In this document: one piece after another, positions 27,111-37,609 of the stretch
How the letters are laid out: each line of letters starts with the position of its first letter
Numbering within the stretch: the stretch's first letter is position 1
Origin: Paracoccaceae bacterium
GTDB taxonomy: Bacteria; Pseudomonadota; Alphaproteobacteria; Rhodobacterales; Rhodobacteraceae
Reading direction: 5' to 3'
DNA: 64,000 nt
Assembly (NCBI GenBank): GCA_003605175.1
Contig: QWDA01000001.1
Span: 310,001 to 374,000, forward strand
Translations under genes and position numbers: made by a program
The notes under the pieces: generated by a model
What the model was told of the DNA's origin: nothing
The model's database searches: none
What the model saw: only the letters and a program-made list of their open reading frames with translations

Positions 27111-28394
27111 TCAGTAGTTCGACTTGATCTGCACGCAGCTCTTGGTCTCGGTGTTGTACATGCCGCAGCCCAGGTCTTTCCAATCGGACTCCAGCACCGC
27201 CGATTCCGGCAGGAAGTCGGTCCAGGCGTCACCGGGAACCGGGTCGGTCTGCGAGATGATGTCGAACTGGCCGTCTTCGAGGATCTCGCCGATCAGCACC
27301 GGCTTCGACAGGTGGTGGTTCACGCCCATCACGTCGACGCCGCCGGTGAGGTTCGGGAATTCCTGGCCCCACATGTGCTCGCGCACCGCGTCCACATCGG
27401 TGGTGCCGGCCTCGGTGGCGGCGTTCACCCACATGTTGAAGCCGATGTAATGGGCTTCCATCGGATCGTTGGTCACGCGCTTGTCGTCGCCGATGAACGT
27501 GTGCCATTCCGCGATGAAGGCGGCGTTCTCCGGCGTGTCGGCCGACATGAAGTAGTTCCACGCGGCGAGATGGCCGACGAGGTTCGAGGTGTCGAGGCCC
27601 GAGAGCTCCTCTTCGCCGACCGAGAAGGCCACGACCGGGATGTCGTCGGCCGAGACGCCCTGCGCGGCGAGTTCCTTGTAGAAGCCCACATTGGCGTCGC
27701 CGTTGATCGTCGAGATCACGCCGACCTTCTTGCCGTCCTCACCCAGCGCCACCACGTCGGAGACGATCTTCGACCAGTCCGAATGGCCGAACGGCGTGTA
27801 GTTCACGAAGATGTCCTCTTCGGCGATGCCCTTCGACTTCAGATAGGCCTCGAGGATGTTGTTCGTGGTCCGCGGATAGACATAGTCGGTGCCCAGGAGC
27901 GCGAATTTCTCGACGCCGAGCTCGTCGAGGAAATAGTCCGTCGCCGGGATCGCCTGCTGGTTCGGCGCGGCGCCGGTGTAGAACACGTTCTTCGAGCTTT
28001 CCTCGCCCTCGTACTGGACCGGGTAGAACAGCAGGCCGTTCAGCTCCTCGATCACCGGCAGAACCGACTTCCGGCTGACCGAGGTCCAGTTGCCGAAGAT
28101 CACGTCGACCTCGTGGACGGTGAGGAGTTCGCGCGCCTTCTCGGCGAAGAGCGGCCAGTCGGAGGCCGGATCGACGACCACGGCCTCGATCTCGCAGCCC
28201 AGGAGGCCGCCCTTTTCGTTCTGCTTGGCGACAAGCATTTCCATCGTGTCCTTAAGCGTCGTTTCCGAGATCGCCATGGTTCCCGAAAGCGAGTGCAGGA
28301 CGCCCACCTTGATCGGGCAGTCCTGGGCAAAGGCGGTTCCGGACGCCAGCAGCGCCGCGGCGGCGGTCGTCAAGGCAAGGTAACGTGTCGACAT
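27111..28394 (-). CDS. urtA: Urea ABC transporter periplasmic binding protein UrtA
   Basis: 427 residues, SBP family 5-like urea receptor. The signal peptide MSTRYLALTTAAAALLASG ends FAFAQ-type (GTAFAQ). The mature protein begins DCPIKVGVLHSLSGTMAISE, the UrtA signature, and contains FGNWTSVSRKSVLPV and FYPVQYEGEESS. It binds urea in the periplasm for UrtBCDE. The ATG at 28394 has AAAGGGA upstream. No urease genes are in the window. Confidence 0.95.
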   Translation of the reverse strand: MSTRYLALTTAAAALLASGTAFAQDCPIKVGVLHSLSGTMAISETTLKDTMEMLVAKQNEKGGLLGCEIEAVVVDPASDWPLFAEKARELLTVHEVDVIFGNWTSVSRKSVLPVIEELNGLLFYPVQYEGEESSKNVFYTGAAPNQQAIPATDYFLDELGVEKFALLGTDYVYPRTTNNILEAYLKSKGIAEEDIFVNYTPFGHSDWSKIVSDVVALGEDGKKVGVISTINGDANVGFYKELAAQGVSADDIPVVAFSVGEEELSGLDTSNLVGHLAAWNYFMSADTPENAAFIAEWHTFIGDDKRVTNDPMEAHYIGFNMWVNAATEAGTTDVDAVREHMWGQEFPNLTGGVDVMGVNHHLSKPVLIGEILEDGQFDIISQTDPVPGDAWTDFLPESAVLESDWKDLGCGMYNTETKSCVQIKSNY

Positions 28395-28928
28395 GGCAAA
28401 AGTCCCTTTTTCGCATGCGCGTGGAGGCATCCGGACCGGGACACGGCACGTCATCCACGCATCTTGATTTGCTTGTGCCGGGCGCGTTTCCCTGACCGCC
28501 CTTCACAACTCCCAAGCCGATCCCCATCGGCAGTCGAACCTTTTCGTGTTCGGATCAGGCGCGGAAGCGCTGGCTCGAAACTTGCCCCGGCGGCCGGGGC
28601 GGGTGGATTAAAAAAGCGGCATCGAAAGGGGTGTCGCCGAAAAAATGGGCCCTCCGCAAAATTCCGCTCCTGTCTGCCTGAAAAACCGGCCCTTCGACGT
28701 CTTCGCGTGCAGGCAGAGGATCGCGACGCGGCCGCGCGCTACGGTGGTAATCCCCGGCGAGAATGCACCGGCCGCGCGTTCCGTCTCGGGATCGAGGGGC
28801 TGCACCGTTTCGTGGACCGGCAGCCGCTGGCCAGGGTCCACGAATGCGCGCTTGGCTTCCTGGCGCTCAAGAGCGAGCCAGTGGACCCGATGCTTTAGGC
28901 GCCGGGAGGAACCACACCGATCTCGGCG
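28395..28928. other. Gene-poor region upstream of urtA
   Basis: 534 bases between DUF4170 and urtA. The left part must hold the urtA promoter; I looked for a sigma-54 type GG-N10-GC element and found no convincing one. A possible 63-codon plus-strand ORF (GTG 28707 to TAG 28898) has no recognisable family or good ribosome site and is not called. A/T-rich runs at 28609-28645 stand out against the GC-rich background. Confidence 0.5.
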
Positions 28929-29174
28929 CTATTGCGCGAACGCCGCGCCTTCGCCCTTGCCCTGTTCCTCGTCCCTCAGCCGGTGAAGATGCGCGATGAA
29001 ATAGCGCATATGGGCGTTGTCGACGGATTTCTGAGAGGCCGCTTTCCAGGCGTCGTAGGCGGCGGCGTAGTTCGGAAAGATCCCGACCACGTCGATCTCG
29101 TCGACATTGCGGAACTTGGTGCCCTGGGTGTCTTCGAGTTCACCGCCGAAGACCAGGTGGAGCCGGTTTGTCAT
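28929..29174 (-). CDS. DUF4170 family protein
   Basis: 81 residues. The sequence MTNRLHLVFGGELED, IVGIFPNYAAAYDAWK-like centre and HMRYFIAHLHRLRDEE end match the small DUF4170 proteins widespread in Rhodobacterales. It is soluble, without a signal peptide; the function is unknown. It reads away from the metalloprotease gene, on the opposite strand. Confidence 0.85.
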   Translation of the reverse strand: MTNRLHLVFGGELEDTQGTKFRNVDEIDVVGIFPNYAAAYDAWKAASQKSVDNAHMRYFIAHLHRLRDEEQGKGEGAAFAQ

Positions 29175-29365
29175 GGCGTCGCCTTTCGGTTCAAGTCGTT
29201 GAATTCGCGAGGTTTCCTAGGTGGTGTTCCCGGGGCTTTCCGGGTCGGACTAGTCGATTTCGGCAGCGCTGTCGATGCGGTTTTCGCGAGCGCTCCGATG
29301 GCGGCGCTTGGTGACGGGGAGCCGATGCGGTATCCTGCGGCGATCTACGAAAGTGGGAAGGGGGC

Positions 29366-29989
29366 ATGCGGATCGGACCGGGACTGGCCATGCCGCGCCA
29401 GACGTTGCAGCCTGCCGTGGCGAAACCGCCGATGGAGCACCTGCTCGCGGCGTTTCTGATGACGCCGGTCGTGCAGGGAATCGATTTCCGTTTCGGGCAC
29501 ATGTCCGTCCTTCCGGCGGGCTACCGTGCCGTCGCGGAGGCCCTCTTCAAGGGAGCGATCACGATCGAGGTGGATCCGGTGCGCCTGGCCGGAATCAAGA
29601 CCGAAACGGGTGGGAGTATCAGCGCCATGTATGTCCATCCCGACAACCTGATCGTGGTTCCGCGCCACGACATGATGACGGATGATGAGGATCGCGTGAC
29701 ACTGTTCCACGAAGCGACCCACGCGTCGCAGGACCGGATCAAGCAGGTGGTGTCCCGGGTCCAGGACGAGGGGGCGACCCAGGTGGCGGAGATGTGGCTG
29801 CGACTCGACTCGAACATCTCGGTAGACAAGAAGAACGAGATCGTCCGGGAGGTGGGCACCGCAATGCATGCCCGGCGCGGGACGAGTTTTCCGGTGGTCG
29901 CCACGGAGAACGAGATCTACCGGATGAACTTCGTGGTCCGGACGGTCGGTGGCATTGTCGACGGGCCGCTGATCTATGATGGCTACTGA
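29366..29989 (+). CDS. Predicted zincin metalloprotease (HEATH motif), lone gene
   Basis: 207 residues, not assigned to a named family. The zinc-binding HExxH motif is FHEATHASQD (His115, Glu116, His119). It is followed 16-23 residues later by DEGATQVAEMW, whose Glu135 or Glu142 could be the third gluzincin-type ligand. There is no clear signal peptide or transmembrane helix. The ATG at 29366 has a purine-rich GGGAAGGGGG upstream. It stands alone between divergent DUF4170 and convergent icd, and is less GC-rich than both. Whether it is an enzyme, a toxin-like effector or a decayed island gene cannot be told here. Confidence 0.7.
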   Translation: MRIGPGLAMPRQTLQPAVAKPPMEHLLAAFLMTPVVQGIDFRFGHMSVLPAGYRAVAEALFKGAITIEVDPVRLAGIKTETGGSISAMYVHPDNLIVVPRHDMMTDDEDRVTLFHEATHASQDRIKQVVSRVQDEGATQVAEMWLRLDSNISVDKKNEIVREVGTAMHARRGTSFPVVATENEIYRMNFVVRTVGGIVDGPLIYDGY

Positions 29990-29994
29990 TCGGA

Positions 29995-30072
29995 GCCACC
30001 GGCGTACATGTAGCCTACCGTCCCGTGCCGAAAGCTTTCTGCTTCCGGTTCGAATCCGGAACCGCCGGTGGC
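29995..30072. other. tRNA-sized hairpin with a perfect T-arm-like element
   Basis: GCCACCGGCG at 29995-30004 pairs exactly with CGCCGGTGGC at 30063-30072, enclosing 58 bases. Inside, at 30044-30060, TCCGG-TTCGAAT-CCGGA is a canonical tRNA T-arm. No matching D-arm, anticodon arm or CCA is found, so it is not a working tRNA. It sits between the convergent metalloprotease and icd genes. It could be a transcription terminator or the worn remnant of a tRNA-type attachment site. Confidence 0.45.
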
Positions 30073-30129
30073 CGTTTCCATCTGCCGAACGTTAGATACG
30101 GGATCTTCCGGGCTGACATGCCCCGTGCG

Positions 30130-31338
30130 TCAAAGAGCCTTCTGAAGATTCGTGTCGATCTTGTCGAGGAAGCCCATCGTTGTGAGCCATTTCTGGTCGG
30201 GCCCCACGAGGAGGGCAAGGTCCTTAGTCATGAAGCCGGATTCCACGGTGTCGACCACGACCTTCTCGAGCGTTTCGGCGAAGGCCTTGAGCCGGTCGTT
30301 GCCGTCGAGCTTGGCACGGTGCTTGAGCCCGCCGGTCCAGGCGTAGATCGAGGCGACCGAGTTGGTCGAGGTCTGCTGCCCCGCCTGATGCTGGCGAAAG
30401 TGGCGGGTGACGGTGCCGTGCGCGGCCTCCGATTCCACGATCTTCCCGTCGGGCGTCATCAGGGTTGAGGCCATCAGCCCGAGCGAGCCGAAGCCCTGCG
30501 CCACGGTGTCCGACTGCACGTCGCCATCGTAGTTCTTGCAGGCCCAGACATAGCCGCCCGACCATTTCAGCGCCGAGGCGACCATGTCGTCGATCAGCCG
30601 GTGCTCGTACCAGATCTTCTTCTCGGCGAAGGCGTCCTTGAACTCGGCCTCGTAGATCTCGGCGAAGATGTCCTTGAAGCGCCCGTCATAGGCCTTGAGG
30701 ATCGTGTTCTTGGTCGAGAGGTAGAGCGGCCAGCCGAGATTGAGCGCATAGTTGAACGACGCGCGGGCGAAATCGGTGATCGAGGCGTCGAGATTGTACA
30801 TCGCCTGGGTGACGCCGGGGCCGGGGGCCTGGAACACCTCGCGCTCGATCACCGTGCCGTCCGTGCCCTCGAACTTGAGCGTCACCTTGCCGGGCCCCGG
30901 GAAGGTGAAATCGGTGGCGCGGTACTGGTCCCCGAACGCGTGGCGGCCGACCACGATCGGCCGGGTCCAGCCCGGCACCAGCCGCGGCACGTTGCGGCAG
31001 ATGATCGGCTGGCGGAAGATCACGCCGCCGAGGATGTTGCGGATCGTGCCATTGGGCGAGCGCCACATCTGCTTCAGCCCGAACTCCTCGACCCGGGCCT
31101 CGTCGGGGGTGATCGTGGCGCATTTGACCGCGACGCCGACCTCCCGTGTCTTCTCGGCGGCGTCGATGGTGATCCGGTCGTCGGTACGGTCGCGTTCCTG
31201 GATCGAGAGATCGTAGTAGAGCAGGTCGATATCGAGATAGGGCAGGATCAGCTTCTGCTTGATGAAGTCCCAGATGATCCTTGTCATCTCGTCGCCGTCC
31301 ATCTCGACGACGGCACCGGCTACCTTGATCTTCGACAT
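30130..31338 (-). CDS. icd: NADP-dependent isocitrate dehydrogenase
   Basis: 402 residues, the monomer-type of homodimeric eukaryote-like NADP-IDH common in alphaproteobacteria. It starts [20 protein letters not shown] at 31338, with GGAGGA close upstream. Marks are [12 protein letters not shown] (isocitrate-binding Ser/Asn/Arg), NYDGDVQSD (metal-binding Asp) and [16 protein letters not shown] plus AAHGTVTRH (cofactor site). It makes 2-oxoglutarate in the TCA cycle. The 210-base gap to the cupin gene holds its promoter; no clear operator was seen. Confidence 0.96.
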   Translation of the reverse strand: MSKIKVAGAVVEMDGDEMTRIIWDFIKQKLILPYLDIDLLYYDLSIQERDRTDDRITIDAAEKTREVGVAVKCATITPDEARVEEFGLKQMWRSPNGTIRNILGGVIFRQPIICRNVPRLVPGWTRPIVVGRHAFGDQYRATDFTFPGPGKVTLKFEGTDGTVIEREVFQAPGPGVTQAMYNLDASITDFARASFNYALNLGWPLYLSTKNTILKAYDGRFKDIFAEIYEAEFKDAFAEKKIWYEHRLIDDMVASALKWSGGYVWACKNYDGDVQSDTVAQGFGSLGLMASTLMTPDGKIVESEAAHGTVTRHFRQHQAGQQTSTNSVASIYAWTGGLKHRAKLDGNDRLKAFAETLEKVVVDTVESGFMTKDLALLVGPDQKWLTTMGFLDKIDTNLQKAL

Positions 31339-31548
31339 ACTTGTCCTCCATCCGAGTTCGGGAACGGCGTCAACGGACACGGCCGAGGTTCGACTCCATC
31401 GCATTGGCGAGAAGACAGTAATCGGGATGCCGGGCGTGCGGAACACCCAGTCCGGCACTCCGAAGCCGATCACCGACAGAAGATCGGAACCTGTTCCCGA
31501 AATCCCATAGATGCCCGGGAATGACACGATCCCGACAACTGCAGCGGC

Positions 31549-31977
31549 TCACGCCCGGCGCGGAATCTCGAAGCCCGGCGGCGCCAGGGTGAAGCCGTCG
31601 AAGCGGAAGCCCGGCGAGACGGTGCAGCCCACGAGCGTCCAGGCACCGGTGCTGCGGGCGGACTGCCAGTGGTCCCTAGGCACGACGATCTGCGGGGCCT
31701 CTCCGGCGCCGAGATCGGGGCCGAGGCGGTGGTCTTCGGCCGGGCCGGCCCCGGTGGCGGCGAGCGAGAGGATCAGCGGCGCACCGGCGTAGAAATGCCA
31801 GATCTCGGCGGCATCGACGCGGTGCCAGTGGCTGCGCTCGCCCTTCTTCAGGAGAAAGTAGATCGCGGTGCCCGCGGGGCGGCCCCCGGCCGCACCCGCC
31901 TCCCAGGTCTGGCGGTAATGGCCGCCCTCGGGATGCGGTTCGAGCCCGAGGCGGGCGATGATCTCGTCGGCGGTCAC
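31549..31977 (-). CDS. DUF985 family cupin protein
   Basis: 142 residues from a GTG at 31977 ([19 protein letters not shown]). The cupin_5/DUF985 pattern is clear: [28 protein letters not shown] and [13 protein letters not shown]. The beta-barrel probably binds a small ligand or metal, with His residues in the first cupin motif. GTG overlaps the valS stop (GTGA), so it is translated behind valS. Function unknown. Confidence 0.85.
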   Translation of the reverse strand: MTADEIIARLGLEPHPEGGHYRQTWEAGAAGGRPAGTAIYFLLKKGERSHWHRVDAAEIWHFYAGAPLILSLAATGAGPAEDHRLGPDLGAGEAPQIVVPRDHWQSARSTGAWTLVGCTVSPGFRFDGFTLAPPGFEIPRRA

Positions 31978-34900
31978 GCCACCTCGTCGAGCCGGGCCAG
32001 GGCGGTCTTCAGACGAGCCTCCTCGGCGGCCTTCGCTGCCGCGAGCTCGCGGGTTTCCGCGACGACGTCCTCGGGCGCGCTCTCGATGAACTTGGGGTTC
32101 TTCAGGCGTCCGGTGAGGCCGCGGAGGTCCTTCTCCAGCTTCTCCAGCGATTTCGCCAGGCGGGCCTTCTCGGCACCGACGTCGATGATATCGGCGAGCG
32201 GCAGGGCGAAACTGCCGCCGGGAACGGTGATCGTCGCCGAGCCCTTCGGCGCGGAGGCGGCCTCGGTGATGCTTTCGATCCGGGCAAGTTTCTGAATCAG
32301 ATCGGCATTTCTCGTCCATGCCGCGCGGCCGGCGGCGTCGAGCTCGAGCTGGAGGAGATTGACCTTGAGCCCGGCGGGGACGTTCATTTCGCCCCGGACC
32401 GAGCGGACCGCCTCGATCATCGCGATGACCCAGCCGATCTCGCGGTCGGCGCTTTCGTCGACGAGATCGGCGGCGGCGTAGCTGGGCCAATCCGCGTGGA
32501 CGAGCATTTTTGTCCGCTCGGCCGACACGCACCAGAGTTCCTCGGTGATGAAGGGCATGAACGGGTGCAGGAGGATCGCGCACTGGTCGAGCACCCAGGC
32601 CATGCTGGCGCGGGTTTCGGCAATGGTTTCAGCGTCTTCCGAGGCGAAGATCGGCTTGGTGAACTCGATATACCAGTCGCAGACCTTGCCCCAGACGAAG
32701 GCGTAGAGCGCGTTGGCGGCGTCGTTGAAGCGGAAGGCGGTGAGGGCGGCGTCGACCTCCTCGCGGACCCGCGCGGTCTCGCCGATGATCCAGCGATTGA
32801 CGGTGGTCGTCGGGGCGGGGATGCCGGCCGGCGCGGCGCCGAAGGCCCCGTTCAACTCGGCATAGCGGAAGGCACTCCAGAGCTTGGTGCCGAAGTTGCG
32901 GTAGCCCTCGATGCGGGATTCCGCGAGCTTCAGGTCGCGGCCCATCGCGGCCATCGAGGCCAGCGTGAAGCGCACCGCGTCGGCGCCATACTTGTCGATG
33001 AGGTCGAGGGGGTCGAGGACGTTGCCGAGCGACTTCGACATCTTCTTGCCCTTCTCGTCGCGGACGAGGGCATGGACATAGACGGTGTCGAACGGGTGCT
33101 GGCCGACCACGGCGTATTGCATCATCATCATCCGGGCGACCCAGAAGAAGATGATGTCGAAGCCGGTGACGAGGACCGAGGTGGGGAAGTATTTGTTCAG
33201 CGCCTCGGTCTCCTCGGGCCAGCCGAGCGTGCCGATGGGCCAGAGGCCGGAGGAGAACCAGGTGTCGAGGACGTCGGGGTCGCGGCCCAGGCCGACAATG
33301 ACGCTTTCAACGTCGTTGGGATCAAGATCTTCCCAGAGTTCGGGGAAGGGGAGGACGCCGTGTTCCGCCGCCATGACGGTGGCGAAGCGTTCTTCGTCCT
33401 CTTCAACCTCGACCTCCGCGTTAGGAAACTTGGCCCGATAGAGTTCCTCCGCCTCGCGAGCGGCAGCTGCGAAATCCGGCGCGCAGAACTGGTTCCCGGC
33501 ATAGTCAAACCAAACCGGGATCTGATGCCCCCACCAGAGCTGGCGGGAGATGCACCAGGGTTCGATCTCGCGGAGCCAGTTGAAGTAGACCTTCTTGTCC
33601 TGCTCGGGGAGGATCTGGACGGTGCCGTTTTCGACCGCCTCGATGGCCGGGCCGACGATCTTTTCGGCGTCGACGAACCACTGGTCGGTGAGCATGGGTT
33701 CGATGACCACCTTCGAGCGGTCGCCGAAGGGCTGCATGATTTTCTTGGCCTCGACCAACGGCACAAGCGTCTCGCTGTCCCGGGCCTGACCCGGGACCTC
33801 TTCCCCGAGAGGCCCCGGCTCTTCGGTCGGGGCGGCTTGTTTCTTCGCACTGGCCCCGAGGCGCGGGTCGTCGGCGGCGGTCATGACCGCGAGGCCCTCG
33901 GCGGTGATCTGCTCGACGACGCGCTTTCTGGCTTCGAAACGGTCGAGGCCGCGGAGGTCGTCCGGCACCAGGTTGAGCGCGTCGGTCTCGGCCTCGGTGA
34001 GGGTCTTTTCGCCCCGTGCGACGGCGAGCGCGATGGCGGCGGCTTCGGCATGGGGAGCGCCGTCGGCGCGCATCTGGCCCTTGGTGTCCATCAGCCTGTA
34101 GCAGGGGATGTTGCCGCGCTTCGCCACCGCGTAATCGTTGAAATCATGCGCGCCCGTGATCTTGACCGCGCCCGAGCCGAAGGCCGGGTCGGGATACTCG
34201 TCGGTGATGATCGGGATCAGGCGGCGGTGTTCCTTGGGCCCGACCGGGATTTCGCAGAGCTGCCCGACGATGGGCGCATAGCGCTCGTCCGAGGGGTGGA
34301 CCGCAACCGCGCCGTCGCCGAGCATGGTCTCGGGCCGGGTGGTGGCGATGGAGATGTAATCGCGGGTCTCGCGGAGAGTTTCCCGGCCCTCCTCGTCCTT
34401 CTCGACATATTCATAGGTCGCGCCGCCCGCGAGCGGGTACTTGAAGTGCCACATGTGGCCGTCGGTCTCGATATTCTCGACCTCGAGATCGGAGATCGCG
34501 GTCTCGAAATGCGGGTCCCAGTTCACCAGCCGCTTGCCGCGATAGATCAGGCCCTTGTTGTAGAGATCGACGAAGACGCGGATCACCGCGTCGTGGAAAT
34601 TCGGGCCCTTGCCCTTTTCCGGGTCGCCCGGCGCGCCGCCCATGGTGAAGGCCTCGCGGTCCCAGTCGCAGGAGGCGCCGAGGCGCTTCAATTGCCCGAT
34701 GATCGTGCCGCGGGAATTGACCTTCTGTTCCCAGACCCGGGCGATGAACTTCTCGCGGCCCATTTCGCGGCGGCCGACATTGCCTTCCTTGGCGAGCTCG
34801 CGCTCGACCACCATCTGGGTAGCGATGCCGGCATGGTCGGTGCCGGGCTGCCAGAGCGTGTCGTGGCCGCGCATCCGGTGCCAGCGCACCAGGATGTCCT

Positions 34901-35078
34901 GCAGCGTGTTGTTGAAGGCGTGGCCCATGTGCAAGGAGCCGGTCACGTTGGGCGGCGGGATCATGATCGAGAAGGTTTCGTCCGAAGACGCGTTGGCGCC
35001 GGCGGCGAAGGCCCTGGCGTCCTCCCAGGCCTTGTAGAGCCGGGGTTCGGCGGACTGGGCGTCGAAATTCTTGTCCAT
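31974..35078 (-). CDS. valS: Valyl-tRNA synthetase
   Basis: 1034 residues, class Ia synthetase. The HIGH-type motif is [16 protein letters not shown] near the N-terminus, an editing (CP1) domain follows, the KMSKS motif is [12 protein letters not shown], and a C-terminal coiled-coil arm closes the protein. It charges tRNA-Val. The ATG at 35078 ([20 protein letters not shown]) matches homologues; the extra 68 codons upstream cross the divergent promoter and are rejected. An acidic/threonine-rich stretch within the editing-to-catalytic linker ([16 protein letters not shown]) looks like a lineage insert. Confidence 0.96.
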   Translation of the reverse strand: MDKNFDAQSAEPRLYKAWEDARAFAAGANASSDETFSIMIPPPNVTGSLHMGHAFNNTLQDILVRWHRMRGHDTLWQPGTDHAGIATQMVVERELAKEGNVGRREMGREKFIARVWEQKVNSRGTIIGQLKRLGASCDWDREAFTMGGAPGDPEKGKGPNFHDAVIRVFVDLYNKGLIYRGKRLVNWDPHFETAISDLEVENIETDGHMWHFKYPLAGGATYEYVEKDEEGRETLRETRDYISIATTRPETMLGDGAVAVHPSDERYAPIVGQLCEIPVGPKEHRRLIPIITDEYPDPAFGSGAVKITGAHDFNDYAVAKRGNIPCYRLMDTKGQMRADGAPHAEAAAIALAVARGEKTLTEAETDALNLVPDDLRGLDRFEARKRVVEQITAEGLAVMTAADDPRLGASAKKQAAPTEEPGPLGEEVPGQARDSETLVPLVEAKKIMQPFGDRSKVVIEPMLTDQWFVDAEKIVGPAIEAVENGTVQILPEQDKKVYFNWLREIEPWCISRQLWWGHQIPVWFDYAGNQFCAPDFAAAAREAEELYRAKFPNAEVEVEEDEERFATVMAAEHGVLPFPELWEDLDPNDVESVIVGLGRDPDVLDTWFSSGLWPIGTLGWPEETEALNKYFPTSVLVTGFDIIFFWVARMMMMQYAVVGQHPFDTVYVHALVRDEKGKKMSKSLGNVLDPLDLIDKYGADAVRFTLASMAAMGRDLKLAESRIEGYRNFGTKLWSAFRYAELNGAFGAAPAGIPAPTTTVNRWIIGETARVREEVDAALTAFRFNDAANALYAFVWGKVCDWYIEFTKPIFASEDAETIAETRASMAWVLDQCAILLHPFMPFITEELWCVSAERTKMLVHADWPSYAAADLVDESADREIGWVIAMIEAVRSVRGEMNVPAGLKVNLLQLELDAAGRAAWTRNADLIQKLARIESITEAASAPKGSATITVPGGSFALPLADIIDVGAEKARLAKSLEKLEKDLRGLTGRLKNPKFIESAPEDVVAETRELAAAKAAEEARLKTALARLDEVA

Positions 35079-35223
35079 GGTCTCGGGTCCCGATCTGGTC
35101 GCGTGGTGACTTAGCGAACCGGCTGGCCAAGGGAAAGCCTTGAGTGGCGTCCCGGCGGCGCTCTGGACATCCCCGTCCGGGCGCCTAGTGTCCGGGGGAA
35201 AGGCAGAACAACGGGTCCCCGCC

Positions 35224-37497
35224 ATGGAAGCTTTCGGAAAATCGCAGCCGGTGCGCCGGTTCGAAGATCGCCGTTTCGTCACCGGGACGGGGCGCTATAT
35301 CGACGATATCGCGCCCGAGGGGGCGCTTTTCGCGGTGTTCGTGCGCTCGGAGATGGCGCATGCGGAGTTCGCGCCCCTGGATCTTTCCGAGGCGGCGGAG
35401 ATGCCCGGCGTGGCCTTCACGCTCACGGCCGAGGACATGGAGGCGATGGGGATGGACATCGCCATGGAGTATTCCACCCTGCCGGAGGGCGCGGCGCCCT
35501 TGCGGCCGATGCTGGCCAGGGAGCGGGTGCGGTTCGTCGGCGAGCCGATGGCGATGATCGTGGCGGAGAGCCTGGACGAGGCGCGCGAGGCGGCCGAGAC
35601 GGTGATGCCGGACTACGAGGCGCTCCCGGCGAAGGTGGATCTGGCGCCGGGCGGTGCGGCGCTGCACGACGAGGCGCCCGAGAACGTGGCGTTCCGCTGG
35701 AGCTTCGGCGATGCGGAGAAGGCCGGGGCGGCGATGGCGGCCGCGGCGCACCGGGTGGTGACGCGCATCGAGGACAACCGGGTGATCGCCAACCCGATGG
35801 AGCCGCGCGGCTGTTTCGCCGAGTGGGACGGGGCGCGGCTGCACCTGGCCTATGGCGGGCAGGGGGTCTGGGCCACCAAGGCAGCCCTGGCCAAGGCGCT
35901 GGGCCTGCCGGCCGAGGCGATCCGGGTGACCAATCCGGACGTGGGCGGCGGCTTCGGCATGAAGGCGATGGACTACCCGGAATATTTCGCCGTGGCAGCG
36001 GCGGCGAAGGCGCTCGGCCGGCCGGTGCGCTGGATGGCCACGCGCTCCGAGGGGATGATGACCGACAATGCCGGGCGCGACCTGGTGTCCGAGACCGAAC
36101 TCGGCTTCGACGCCGACATGAAGCTCGTCGCCTACCGGGTCGACACGCTGTCCAACCTCGGCGCCTACAACTCGAACTTCGCGCAGTTCATCCAGACCGA
36201 GCTGTTCACCCGCGTCCTGACCGGCGTCTACGACATCCGGAACGTGGCGGTCGAGGTGCAGGGGATCTACACCAACACGACCCAGGTCGACGCCTATCGC
36301 GGCGCCGGCCGGCCCGAGGCGATCTTCGCGCTGGAGCGGTCGATGGACAATGCGGCGCGGATCCTCGGCGTCGATCCCTGGGAGCTCCGGCGCAGGAACT
36401 TCATCCCGGCGGCGAGTTTTCCCTACAAGACCGCTTCGGGCGAGCTCTACGACGTCGGTGACTTCAACAGGGTGCTCGACCGGGCGCGGGAGCAGGCGGA
36501 TCTTGCCGGCTATGCGGGCCGCAAGGCGGCCTCGGCGGCGCGTGGAAAGCTGCGCGGGCAGGGGCTCTGCTACTACATCGAATCGATTCTCGGCGATCCG
36601 TCCGAAGGCGCCAAGGTGGAATTCCACGCGGACGGCACCGTCTCGATCTATGTGGGCACCCAATCGAACGGGCAGGGGCATGAAACGGTGTTCGCGGTAT
36701 TCCTGAGCGACCAGACCGGGATTCCGGTGGAGAAGATCCGCGTGGTGCAGGGCGACAGCGACCTGATCGAGGCCGGCGGCGGCACCGGGGGATCGCGCTC
36801 GGCCACGGTGCAGACCAACGCCACGCTGAAGGCGGTCGCCATCATCAAGAAGGGTTTCGCGGCGTTCCTCGCCGAGCAGTTCGCGGCGGATGAAGAGGCG
36901 ATCACCTTCGACGACGAGCGGTTCCGGGTGCCCGGCACCAACGAGACGCCGACCATGCTCGAGGTGGCCGAAATGGCTCGGGCGGCAGGGCGCGAGGAGC
37001 TTCTGAGCGTCGCCACGCGGGCCGAGCTCCCGGGGCGTTCCTATCCGAACGGCGCCCATGTGGCAGAGGTCGAGATCGACCCGGAGACCGGAGTGATGAC
37101 CCTCGAACGCTATACGGTTGTCGACGATTTCGGGAACCTTCTCAACCCGTTGCTGGTCGAAGGTCAAGTTCATGGCGGGGTCGCGCAGGGGCTCGGGCAG
37201 GCGATGCTGGAGCGGGTCGTCCATGACGAGGAAGGCCAGCTCCTGACCGCCACCTTCATGGATTACGCGCTGCCCCGCGCTTCCGATCTGCCGATGTTCT
37301 CCTTCACCACCGAGGCGGTGCCCTCGACGGCGAATCCGCTCGGCATGAAGGGCTGCGGCGAGGCCGGAACGGTGGGCGCGCTGGCCGCGATCGCCAATGC
37401 GGTGGCCGATGCCGCGCCGGGGGCCGAGCTGCAGATGCCGTTCACGCCCGAGCGGGTCTGGCGGGCGCTTTCAACAGCACAAATCGCGGCGGAATAG
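35224..37497 (+). CDS. Form II CoxL-like molybdenum hydroxylase large subunit, orphan
   Basis: 757 residues of the xanthine dehydrogenase/CO dehydrogenase large-subunit family. The active-site loop reads AYRGAGR, the form II version; true CO dehydrogenases carry AYxCSFR. Other marks are [34 protein letters not shown] and [10 protein letters not shown], with the catalytic Glu. It probably hydroxylates an aldehyde or N-heterocycle, with a molybdopterin cytosine dinucleotide cofactor. The FAD (medium) and 2Fe-2S (small) subunits normally encoded beside it are absent within at least 35 kb on either side. The ATG at 35224 is preferred to an earlier frame overlapping the valS promoter. Confidence 0.9.
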   Translation: MEAFGKSQPVRRFEDRRFVTGTGRYIDDIAPEGALFAVFVRSEMAHAEFAPLDLSEAAEMPGVAFTLTAEDMEAMGMDIAMEYSTLPEGAAPLRPMLARERVRFVGEPMAMIVAESLDEAREAAETVMPDYEALPAKVDLAPGGAALHDEAPENVAFRWSFGDAEKAGAAMAAAAHRVVTRIEDNRVIANPMEPRGCFAEWDGARLHLAYGGQGVWATKAALAKALGLPAEAIRVTNPDVGGGFGMKAMDYPEYFAVAAAAKALGRPVRWMATRSEGMMTDNAGRDLVSETELGFDADMKLVAYRVDTLSNLGAYNSNFAQFIQTELFTRVLTGVYDIRNVAVEVQGIYTNTTQVDAYRGAGRPEAIFALERSMDNAARILGVDPWELRRRNFIPAASFPYKTASGELYDVGDFNRVLDRAREQADLAGYAGRKAASAARGKLRGQGLCYYIESILGDPSEGAKVEFHADGTVSIYVGTQSNGQGHETVFAVFLSDQTGIPVEKIRVVQGDSDLIEAGGGTGGSRSATVQTNATLKAVAIIKKGFAAFLAEQFAADEEAITFDDERFRVPGTNETPTMLEVAEMARAAGREELLSVATRAELPGRSYPNGAHVAEVEIDPETGVMTLERYTVVDDFGNLLNPLLVEGQVHGGVAQGLGQAMLERVVHDEEGQLLTATFMDYALPRASDLPMFSFTTEAVPSTANPLGMKGCGEAGTVGALAAIANAVADAAPGAELQMPFTPERVWRALSTAQIAAE

Positions 37498-37609
37498 CAG
37501 GATCGTTTCCTTCGGGCGATCAACAGGTCGTCAATCGCGTGAAATGAACAAGGCAACGAAGCGCGCGTGCTACTAACTTGATAGTCACGCTTTCGTCGGA
37601 GGCTGTGGC

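Noticed and set aside
28395-28480. Sigma-54 promoter for the urt operon
   Set aside because: A GGCAC stretch exists on the minus strand, but no GC pair falls at the required spacing.
28707-28898. 63-codon plus-strand ORF upstream of DUF4170
   Set aside because: GTG start without a ribosome site, no recognisable family, and it lies in a region that must contain the urtA promoter.
35224-37497. Gene as true CO dehydrogenase (coxL)
   Set aside because: The active-site loop is AYRGAGR, not the AYxCSFR of form I CO dehydrogenases, and coxM/coxS are absent.
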